Shown one piece after another: positions 1-4,984 of a DNA stretch of 6,962 nucleotides. Origin of the DNA: an uncultured Enterocloster sp. (GTDB lineage Bacteria; Bacillota; Clostridia; Lachnospirales; Lachnospiraceae); contig CALWMT010000145.1 of assembly GCA_944382045.1 (NCBI GenBank), positions 1 through 6,962 on the forward strand, written 5' to 3'. How positions within the stretch are numbered: position 1 is the first letter of the stretch; each line of letters starts with the position of its first letter. The notes under the pieces were generated by a model. The model was not told where the DNA came from, searched no databases, and saw only the letters and a program-made list of their open reading frames with translations. The position numbers and the translations under genes were made by a program.

Positions 1-267
1 CTTCTCCCGGTCAATCCTTGTTACCTCGTGATGGATGCAGGTGGGGATTCCTCTCTTGTTCGTCACCTGGTCAACAGTCAGGCTGACCAGATCGTCCGGC
101 TCTTCAATCATTCCCCCTACAAAATAGGGAAGTCCGCAGGCCCCGTAGCTGATATAACCGGTTTTCTCAAAAACCTGTATCTCCATATCCGGCTTCATGC
201 GCTTCGCCTTGGAAGCTGCACTGAGACCTGCCGCCGTACCTCCAATTACAATCAGCTTTTCAGACAT
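1..267 (-). CDS. CoA-disulfide reductase / NADH oxidase-like flavoprotein, N-terminal part (cut by window edge)
   Basis: The first 89 codons are present and the rest lies beyond the left edge. The protein begins MSEKLIVIGGTAAGLSAASK. This is the FAD-binding Rossmann start, with the GGTAAG loop at residues 9-14 used by the CoA-disulfide reductase, NADH oxidase and NADH peroxidase family. Residues 38-52 read YISYGACGLPYFVGG, whose single cysteine (C44) sits where these enzymes carry the redox-active cysteine that forms a sulfenic acid or a mixed disulfide with CoA. Members use NAD(P)H to reduce CoA disulfide, oxygen, peroxide, polysulfide or related acceptors in the cytoplasm, and the N-terminus alone does not separate these. 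The ATG is preceded by GAGGAGAG with GGAG 5 nt away. It follows the DapA-like gene by 57 bp with a hairpin between, so it is probably the last or a late gene of the same operon. It could recycle electrons or handle oxidative stress for the dehydrogenase, but that is inference. Confidence 0.85.
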   Translation of the reverse strand, partial: MSEKLIVIGGTAAGLSAASKAKRMKPDMEIQVFEKTGYISYGACGLPYFVGGMIEEPDDLVSLTVDQVTNKRGIPTCIHHEVTRIDREK

Positions 268-279
268 ATTCTCTCCTCA

Positions 280-304
280 GGGGGAGATAGGCTGTATCTC
301 CCCC
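280..304 (-). repeat. Perfect intercistronic hairpin before the CoADR-like gene
   Basis: A perfect 10-bp inverted repeat (GGGGGAGATA at 280-289, TATCTCCCCC at 295-304) encloses a 5-nt loop. It lies between the stop of the DapA-like gene (325) and the start at 267. On the transcribed strand the stem is followed by TGAGGAGAGAAT and not by a U tract, so it is not a standard intrinsic terminator. The ribosome binding site begins 2 nt after the stem. It may be an mRNA-stabilising or processing hairpin, or it may modulate translation of the downstream gene. Confidence 0.7.
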
Positions 305-324
305 GAATATCTGCCACTATAATA

Positions 325-1239
325 TTATTTTACACCGTACTTATCAATGACACCCATCTCGCCCATCATGGTCTCGAGATCTGCCAGCTTCTGGCCCGTG
401 TACTCCTGATAGGGCTTGCGCAGATGGCCGCCCGGCAGGCCAAGGATGCGAAGCGCTGCCTTGATGACAACCGGGTTGGAGAAGGTGTAGAGAGCCTGCA
501 GAAGCGGGAACCACTTGAAGTAGTTCGCGCGGCACTCCTCCATGATCTCCATGCTGGTCCACGGTCTGGAGTAGAGAGCTGCCTCCTCGGGGATGATGTT
601 TCCGCCGATGTTGGCGGTTCCGGTTCCTCCTACTGCCAGTGTAGGAATTACGATGGAGTACTTGGGGAAGTCGCAGCACATAATCTTAACCTTGCCCTGG
701 CAGAGGCGCTGTACCTGCACCAGCTGCTCCACGCTTCCCATGGCTTCCTTGTCTACAACGAAGTTCGGATGCGCATCTGACAGCTTCTTGATGGTCTCCG
801 GAAGCACCTGCACGCCGAGACGGCTGGGATTGTTGTAAATGCCGCAGGGGATGTCAACGGATCCCATGCAGGTATCCAGATGTGCGTGTGCCGCATGCTG
901 GTTGATCAGAACATAGGGCGGAACGGTAAATACCACGCCGTCTGCTCCCTGCTTCTCGCAGTACTGTGCAAACTCCACGCTCGCCTCGGTGGTGAGGGAG
1001 GAAGCACTGAAAAATACCGGAATTTTCCCTTTGGTCATGGAGATTACTTCCTTGACGATCGCTTTCTTCTCCTCCAGTGTCAGCAGTGTCACCTCGCCGG
1101 CTGAACCAAGCACAAAAAGCTGTGAGGTTCCATATTTGATCTGCCGGTTGATCAGAGTCTCAAATCCCTGATAGTCGATCTTGTTGTCCTCGGTAAACGG
1201 TGTCGGCATCGCAACCCAGGAGCCCTGTAAATTCATCAT
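325..1239 (-). CDS. DapA/NAL-family Schiff-base lyase or deaminase
   Basis: This 304-residue protein has the full length and motifs of the class I aldolase superfamily that includes dihydrodipicolinate synthase, N-acetylneuraminate lyase and the pyrroline-4-hydroxy-2-carboxylate deaminase of hydroxyproline degradation. Visible motifs are GSAGE (45-49), where DapA has GTTGE; VPPY (106-109); YNNPSR (135-140), with the conserved tyrosine and arginine; and VDKEAMG (162-168), whose K164 is the expected Schiff-base lysine. GGTGTAN further on matches the glycine-rich loop near the C-terminal part of the barrel. The second threonine of GTTGE is replaced by alanine (A47), which argues against a housekeeping DapA. 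The start is the first of two adjacent ATGs, with GAGAGGG 9 nt upstream. It lies 61 bp below the dehydrogenase beta subunit on the same strand, so a role in processing its product (cyclic imine or keto acid) is likely. The exact reaction is not determined. Confidence 0.88.
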   Translation of the reverse strand: MMNLQGSWVAMPTPFTEDNKIDYQGFETLINRQIKYGTSQLFVLGSAGEVTLLTLEEKKAIVKEVISMTKGKIPVFFSASSLTTEASVEFAQYCEKQGADGVVFTVPPYVLINQHAAHAHLDTCMGSVDIPCGIYNNPSRLGVQVLPETIKKLSDAHPNFVVDKEAMGSVEQLVQVQRLCQGKVKIMCCDFPKYSIVIPTLAVGGTGTANIGGNIIPEEAALYSRPWTSMEIMEECRANYFKWFPLLQALYTFSNPVVIKAALRILGLPGGHLRKPYQEYTGQKLADLETMMGEMGVIDKYGVK

Positions 1240-1300
1240 ACGAAAATTCCCTCTCTTTCTTTTTCTTTTTTCTATACATAAGGGCCGCGCCCTCTCTGTA
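1240..1300 (-). other. Intergenic gap between beta subunit and DapA-like gene
   Basis: This is the only sizeable break inside the operon (61 bp). On the coding strand it carries a small GC hairpin (AGGGC/GCCCT around a 3-nt loop, 1281-1293), then a purine-rich A/G run of about 30 nt leading into the ribosome binding site GAGAGGG (1249-1255). There is no U tract after the hairpin, so no terminator is called. A TTGATA overlapping the upstream stop has no good -10 at the right distance, so no promoter is called either. Confidence 0.5.
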
Positions 1301-2473
1301 TCAAGCTAATTCAAACCGGTTCACGTCAAAGCTCTGTGCCGCAGGCACATCGGTCCGCCCATCCACAATCAGGTCCGCCACCAGCTTTCCTGTGGCGGGA
1401 GCAAGGCTGATTCCGTCTCCCTCATGGCCTGCCGCCATGAAGAAGCCCTCACGGCCCTTCACATAGCCGATTAACGGCTTGCTGTCCGGCGGATAGGGGC
1501 GCAGGCCGGCCATTGTGCGGATTATATTCAGCTTTTTCAGTCCGGGAACCAGGTGGACTGCATTGGCAAGCACCTCTCTCAGTCCAATCACCGTGTTGGA
1601 TGTGTCATATCCCACAAACTCCCTGCTGGCGCCGAAGAGCACATTTCCCTTGTGGGACTGTGTCAGGGAAATTCCCACGCCCAGCTTCGCCTTCATGGAG
1701 GTGTCGTTCTTCAGAAGCTCCGGATGGTGCTTCGCCACAATATAGCGGGCATTGATCACGCCCTTGTGGACAAATACCGGAGATGCCTCCGTGATGAAGA
1801 CCTGTCCTCTTCTCGGCTTTATCGGTATGGTGAGGCCGGCCATCTCTCCGATGGAGGGCGCCCAGGCCCCAGCCGCATTGATCACTGTATCCGCGTAGAT
1901 CGTATCCTCTGGGGTTTTCACGCCCAAAACACGATCATTTTCCATGATGAGCTCCGTAACCGGACATCCATGCTTAATCACCGCGCCCATCTGGGCCGCC
2001 CGGTCCGCATAGGCCAGTGTTGTCATGTAGGGATTTACCTCCCCGTCCCAGGGACAGAAGGCCGCTCCCACAATGGCGTCCCGGTTCAGGCCCGGCTGCA
2101 GCCGCATGGCCTCCTCCACGCTTATGAGCTCAGAGGGCAGTCCCAGCTCATTCTGCTTCTTTACGATGCCCTCCATGGTCTCCCGCTCCTTCTCATTTTC
2201 GATGAGAACGAGATATCCCTTCTGCGTGAACTCCAGGTCCCTTCCCAGCTCACGGCCCAGCTCCTTATAGAGCTCCATGCTGTAGAGAGCCAGCTTAAGA
2301 TGCTCATTGGGCGCCTTTGACTGGAGCAGGATTCCCTGGTCGCAGGCTCCGCTGGCGCCGTTTACCAGATACTCCTTTTCCAGCTGTACCACGCGTTTTC
2401 CCCGCTTGGTCAGGTTATAGGTAATCGCGCTGCCGATAATACCACCGCCGATTACGATGATATCTGTGGTCAT
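1301..2473 (-). CDS. DAO-family FAD dehydrogenase, probable catalytic (beta) subunit
   Basis: This 390-residue protein belongs to the DAO family of FAD oxidoreductases, like glycine oxidase, HcnC, opine oxidase OoxB and the beta subunits of dye-linked proline and D-hydroxyproline dehydrogenases. It opens MTTDIIVIGGGIIGSAITYN with the FAD loop GGGIIG at 9-14. It has NAAGAWAP in the middle (the second FAD-contacting strand) and ends with GHEGDGISLAPATGKL from residue 349, the conserved FAD/substrate segment near the C-terminus. No signal peptide or membrane segment is visible, so it should be cytoplasmic and pass electrons to its Fe-S and FAD partners. The ATG overlaps the preceding stop as ATGA (2470-2473) and has AAGGAGG 7 nt upstream, which fits translational coupling. 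The family oxidises amines or imino acids. Substrate could be D-hydroxyproline, proline, sarcosine or another secondary amine, and the sequence does not decide. Confidence 0.9.
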   Translation of the reverse strand: MTTDIIVIGGGIIGSAITYNLTKRGKRVVQLEKEYLVNGASGACDQGILLQSKAPNEHLKLALYSMELYKELGRELGRDLEFTQKGYLVLIENEKERETMEGIVKKQNELGLPSELISVEEAMRLQPGLNRDAIVGAAFCPWDGEVNPYMTTLAYADRAAQMGAVIKHGCPVTELIMENDRVLGVKTPEDTIYADTVINAAGAWAPSIGEMAGLTIPIKPRRGQVFITEASPVFVHKGVINARYIVAKHHPELLKNDTSMKAKLGVGISLTQSHKGNVLFGASREFVGYDTSNTVIGLREVLANAVHLVPGLKKLNIIRTMAGLRPYPPDSKPLIGYVKGREGFFMAAGHEGDGISLAPATGKLVADLIVDGRTDVPAAQSFDVNRFELA

Positions 2474-2850
2474 GGCGTTCCCTCCTTTCGGATCTCCTCC
2501 TGTGCCTGCTTGGCGGCACCGTCTGTCTCATTCTGGATGTCCTCATCCTCCAGAAGTCCTGTCATATCTCCCACATTCAGCATGCGCACCGGAAATCTCT
2601 GGGTATGTGTATGGCACAGGTCCAGATCGATCCTCTGCTCCCGCAGCATACGCTCAATATTCCTGCGGCAGGTCATCCCCTGGCATACGCCCATGCCCGC
2701 ATGTGTGCGGAGCTTGATTGCCTTTATGCTGTCCGCGCCCTGTGCAATGGCCCGCTTGATATCTCCAACCGTCACTTCCTCACAGCGGCACACATAGATG
2801 TTGTCCTCGTCCGGCACAGAGATTCTGTTCTCCTCATTCCCGCTGCCCAT
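2470..2850 (-). CDS. BFD-type [2Fe-2S] protein, electron-transfer subunit
   Basis: A 126-residue protein with a bacterioferritin-associated-ferredoxin-like [2Fe-2S] domain at about 17-75. The ligands are visible as YVCRCEEV (C21, C23) and GVCQGMTC (C56, C61). After the domain, RFPVRMLNVG (about 85-94) resembles the arginine/proline segment that follows the BFD domain at the C-terminus of HcnB/OoxA-type alpha subunits. The last ~30 residues are acidic and probably disordered. In most HcnB-type enzymes this domain is fused to the alpha subunit, while here it is a separate gene. Its start overlaps the ferredoxin gene by 17 bp, and its stop overlaps the beta-subunit start by 4 bp. The ribosome binding site (GAAGGA) is unusually close to the ATG, so re-initiation from the upstream gene may matter. 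It likely carries electrons between the beta-subunit FAD and the alpha subunit or ferredoxin; that path is inferred. Confidence 0.87.
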   Translation of the reverse strand: MGSGNEENRISVPDEDNIYVCRCEEVTVGDIKRAIAQGADSIKAIKLRTHAGMGVCQGMTCRRNIERMLREQRIDLDLCHTHTQRFPVRMLNVGDMTGLLEDEDIQNETDGAAKQAQEEIRKEGTP

Positions 2851-3328
2851 TATCCTTCACCCCCTGCCGATCTATAAAACGAACGTCCATCACATATTCC
2901 CTGGGAATCTCCACCGTCACAATTGCTGTGTGGTCAAAGGCCTTGCTGGTCCGCACCTTGTGGATGACTCCCTCCGTCACAAATTTTCCCATCCGGTCCG
3001 TACACCGCACCTTCTGTCCCTCCTCGGGGAGAGGTACATATTCATAGGGGAAGCTCACCAGCGATGTACTGCTGCTGTATGCCTCATCCAGGCCAAAGAT
3101 CGCCAGGCCCGGACAGCGGGTGATACAGATGCCGCACCCATTGCATTTATCCTCGTCCAGATGGGGCAGGCCGGTAATCTCTCCGCCCACTGTGATCGCC
3201 CCTCTCGGGCACGCCTCCTCGCAGGGATTGCAGGGAATCTGCTGAAAACACTCAATACAGGCCACCGGCCCCTTGATTCTCCGCTCCTGCGTAGGGATTC
3301 CAGGACCACTCAACTGCATACCGCTCAC
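2834..3328 (-). CDS. Dicluster [4Fe-4S] ferredoxin subunit with C-terminal extension
   Basis: I place the start at the GTG at 3328, which overlaps the previous stop as GTGA and has GGAG 5 nt upstream. This gives 164 residues. The N-terminal half is a two-cluster ferredoxin. CIECFQQIPCNPCEEACP holds cysteines 24, 27, 33, 36 and 40, and CNGCGICITRCP holds 62, 65, 68 and 72, the second being a textbook CxxCxxCxxxCP motif. The first motif has an irregular spacing with one cysteine more than needed. Residues ~85-155 form a separate part predicted by eye to be beta-rich, with alternating hydrophobic stretches (GKFVTEGVIHKV, HTAIVTVEIP), and I do not recognise it. The protein should be cytoplasmic and pass electrons between the flavin subunits and an external acceptor, matching the ferredoxin-like subunit of four-subunit archaeal proline dehydrogenases. 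An ATG at 3319 is a less likely start. Confidence 0.85.
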   Translation of the reverse strand: MSGMQLSGPGIPTQERRIKGPVACIECFQQIPCNPCEEACPRGAITVGGEITGLPHLDEDKCNGCGICITRCPGLAIFGLDEAYSSSTSLVSFPYEYVPLPEEGQKVRCTDRMGKFVTEGVIHKVRTSKAFDHTAIVTVEIPREYVMDVRFIDRQGVKDNGQRE

Positions 3329-4437
3329 GGATTCTCCACCCCTTTCTTCCACTGCGCATAGGCTTCTTCTATCTTCTCCTTTGCCTCAGCCCGTTTTGCT
3401 CCAAACTGGCCGCTTCGCAAAAGCTTCAGTCTGCTCCGTATTTCCTCCTTGCGTTTGTCTGCCTCCTCCGATGCTATGAGGCCCAGGCTCTCCGCCGCTG
3501 CCACGCCGGCAAGCCGGCCCTCCTCCATCGCTGTGCTGGCCTCCTCCACTCCGGAGATATCTCCCGCGATAAAGACATTGGAATTGGTGGTCCGCATATC
3601 GCAGTCGTGCATGGGAACAACGCCGCCCAGGGAGGGGCTGATGGTCATCCCGCATCCGCCCAGGGACGCGAGCTCGGTCATCGGCGTGAGTCCCACTGCC
3701 ATACAGACGGTATCTGCCTCCAGGCGCTTCTCTGTGCCCGGTATCGGCTTGAAGTGGTCATCCAGCTCCACCAGCTCCACTGCCTCCACTCCGTCTGTGC
3801 CGAAGGCCCTCTGCACGGTATGGGACAGATAGAAGGGAACTCCGGCCCGCTTCAGCTTGTTGGCGTGGACACCGTAGCCGCCGATTGCCGGTCCGGCCTC
3901 CACCACTGCCTCCACCTGCGCGCCGGCCTGGAGAAGCTGGTAGGATACGATCAGGCCTACATTTCCAGAGCCAACCATGACGATCCGCTTCCCCGGAAGC
4001 ACGTGGTGCAGGTTAATCATGGTCTGGGCCGCTCCAGCCGTCATCACGCCCGGAAGCACGGAGCCCTCAAAGCAGAGATTGTTTTCATTCGCTCCTGTGG
4101 CCAGGACGATGCGGTCTGCCTGAAGGCGCTTCACTCCCTCCGCAGTGCCGTAGAGCACCTCATTGCCAGGGAACAGTCCATATACGGGATACCCCAGAAG
4201 AACCTCCACCCCTGCCTCTCTCGTCTCCGCAAGAAGCTTCTCGCCAATTTTAAAGCCCCGTGTCCCCGCGTTGTGGACGCGTGAGCCGAAGAACTTGTGA
4301 ATCTGCTTAAACAGCTGGCCGCCCGGCCGCTGATTCTCATCAATGATCATGACCTGCGCCCCTGCGGACGCGGCTTCAATGGCTGCAGACAGACCGGCAG
4401 GCCCAGCGCCTACAACCAGAATCTGTACCCTTCTCAT
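3325..4437 (-). CDS. FAD/NAD-binding flavoprotein, probable alpha subunit (HcnB/OoxA-like, without BFD domain)
   Basis: A 370-residue pyridine-nucleotide-disulfide-oxidoreductase-fold flavoprotein. It has the FAD loop GAGPAG (10-15), DENQRPGGQLFKQ (33-45), ATGAN (113-117), a second dinucleotide loop VGSGNVG (155-161) and the FAD-contacting FIAGDISGVEEA (289-300). The order and PGGQ motif match alpha subunits of HCN synthase, opine oxidase, proline dehydrogenase and D-hydroxyproline dehydrogenase. Those proteins usually carry a C-terminal BFD [2Fe-2S] domain. Here the C-terminus instead ends in a charged, helix-forming tail (~323-365) and the BFD domain is encoded separately downstream. I chose the ATG at 4437 because it overlaps the previous stop as ATGA and has GGAGG 5 nt upstream. 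The ATG at 4449 has poor spacing and the frame open to 4554 lies inside the preceding gene. It probably accepts electrons from the beta subunit via Fe-S centres and may interact with NAD(P) or ATP. Confidence 0.9.
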   Translation of the reverse strand: MRRVQILVVGAGPAGLSAAIEAASAGAQVMIIDENQRPGGQLFKQIHKFFGSRVHNAGTRGFKIGEKLLAETREAGVEVLLGYPVYGLFPGNEVLYGTAEGVKRLQADRIVLATGANENNLCFEGSVLPGVMTAGAAQTMINLHHVLPGKRIVMVGSGNVGLIVSYQLLQAGAQVEAVVEAGPAIGGYGVHANKLKRAGVPFYLSHTVQRAFGTDGVEAVELVELDDHFKPIPGTEKRLEADTVCMAVGLTPMTELASLGGCGMTISPSLGGVVPMHDCDMRTTNSNVFIAGDISGVEEASTAMEEGRLAGVAAAESLGLIASEEADKRKEEIRSRLKLLRSGQFGAKRAEAKEKIEEAYAQWKKGVENP

Positions 4438-4757
4438 TCCTGCCTCCATTCTCCCAGCCCCTGCTGGGTCTCCACGACCATTCCCTCCCGCACAGGCGTC
4501 ACGCAGGTCCGCGTATTGGGAACCCCGTCTACAACCATCTTGCAGTCGTTGCACCGGCCGATCCCGCAGAATATGCCTCTCGGCTGGCCGGTCTTCGGTG
4601 TATGGCGCATCACCCGGATCCCTGCAGCCAGAAGTGCTGCTGCAACCGGCTCTCCGGTCACCGCCGGGATTCTTTTTCCATCATACAAAATATATGTATC
4701 CGGTTCGCGCAGATCCTCTAAAATCGGATGAGCCAATACCCTTGCATCCTCTTCCAT
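4434..4757 (-). CDS. Small [2Fe-2S] protein, HcnA/gamma-like subunit
   Basis: A 107-residue protein with a plant-type [2Fe-2S] fold of the kind found in HcnA, in gamma subunits of proline/hydroxyproline dehydrogenase and at the N-terminus of sarcosine oxidase alpha. The cluster ligands are visible in FCGIGRCNDC (C64, C69, C72) and RTC (C85), a CxxxxCxxC plus distant C arrangement. Upstream ATGs exist at 4787 and 4781, but only the one at 4757 has a strong ribosome binding site, AAGGAGGA at 4765-4772, 8 nt away. It is the first gene of the redox operon and overlaps the alpha subunit by 4 bp (ATGA). Its role would be one of several one-electron relays in the complex. The call as a [2Fe-2S] subunit is firm. 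Its identity as an HcnA-like partner rests mainly on gene order. Confidence 0.88.
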   Translation of the reverse strand: MEEDARVLAHPILEDLREPDTYILYDGKRIPAVTGEPVAAALLAAGIRVMRHTPKTGQPRGIFCGIGRCNDCKMVVDGVPNTRTCVTPVREGMVVETQQGLGEWRQE

Positions 4758-4808
4758 AGAAACGTCCTCCTTTTTAACCATCCCCATATTCTAAGCAACA
4801 AAAAAAGA

Positions 4809-4835
4809 AGTTCATGCTGTTATTATACATGAACT
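4809..4835. repeat. 27-bp inverted repeat around the TATAAT of the operon promoter (operator or terminator)
   Basis: AGTTCATG (4809-4816) and CATGAACT (4828-4835) are perfect complements separated by 11 nt. On the minus strand the pairing can be extended to 13 bp with one G-U pair (4804-4840), ending in a run of T (4800-4806). Two readings are possible. It may be an operator that places a dimeric regulator across the -10 box in its loop, or it may be an AT-rich intrinsic terminator for the regulator gene, whose stop lies about 145 nt upstream. The perfect TATAAT in the loop favours the first, and the T run favours the second. Confidence 0.6.
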
Positions 4836-4850
4836 CCTTTGTGAAGTCTA
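4822..4850 (-). promoter_or_regulatory. Probable sigma-70 promoter of the redox operon
   Basis: On the minus strand there is TAGACT (4845-4850, four of six matches to TTGACA), a 17-nt spacer and a perfect TATAAT (4822-4827). Transcription would begin near 4815, giving a leader of about 58 nt that ends with the strong ribosome binding site at 4765-4772. The -10 box lies in the centre of the inverted repeat at 4809-4835, so promoter access may be controlled there. Confidence 0.55.
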
Positions 4851-4881
4851 TCTATCTTCTAACATGTGTGCAAAATATATG

Positions 4882-4899
4882 TTGTATAAAATATTACAA
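4882..4899. promoter_or_regulatory. Candidate Crp/Fnr-type operator upstream of the operon
   Basis: TTGTA and TACAA form an inverted repeat with an 8-nt AT-rich centre, 18 bp in all. Its half-site spacing resembles sites used by Crp/Fnr-family dimers. The centre is about 75 bp upstream of the inferred transcription start. A second, looser repeat (AACAT, 13 nt, ATGTT) lies at 4861-4883 and partly overlaps it. The gene for a Crp/Fnr-type regulator is directly upstream, which is the main reason to consider it. AT-rich DNA produces such repeats by chance, so confidence is low. Confidence 0.3.
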
Positions 4900-4984
4900 A
4901 TAACCAGTTTTGCAATCTATGTCATCGTTATTTTGCTATGTTTTCTCTGTCCAAGGCGCCTTTTTTATGCATTTTCGCATCCCC

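Noticed and set aside
28..780. 250-residue open frame on the plus strand
   Set aside because: It is antisense to the CoADR-like and DapA-like genes, has no recognisable family and no supporting ribosome binding site, and arises from the GC-rich codon pattern of the opposite strand.
325..1239. Housekeeping lysine-biosynthesis DapA
   Set aside because: The context is a catabolic redox operon and the GTTGE motif is altered, so the family call is kept without the lysine-pathway role.
1270..1310. Internal promoter before the DapA-like gene (TTGATA near the upstream stop)
   Set aside because: The only -10 candidate at suitable spacing (TATGTA) matches the consensus at three of six positions, and the spacer contains a hairpin.
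1553..2320. 255-residue open frame on the plus strand
   Set aside because: It lies wholly within the well-supported beta-subunit gene on the other strand, and its residue composition (rich in H, R, L) is that of a shadow frame.
3329..3352. Longer N-terminus for the ferredoxin gene (GTG at 3352)
   Set aside because: It would overlap the alpha gene by 28 bp. The GTG at 3328 has GGAG 5 nt upstream and a 4-bp overlap like its neighbours.
3607..4284. 225-residue open frame on the plus strand
   Set aside because: It is antisense to the alpha flavoprotein, with no recognisable motifs and no sign of its own promoter or ribosome binding site.
4758..4787. Longer N-terminus for the [2Fe-2S] protein (ATG at 4787 or 4781)
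   Set aside because: This stretch contains the strong ribosome binding site at 4765-4772, which serves the ATG at 4757. The earlier ATGs have no such site.
4953..4970. AAGGCGCCTT palindrome followed by T's as a terminator of the regulator gene
   Set aside because: The palindrome has no loop, and the T run is on the plus strand, opposite to the direction of all genes here.
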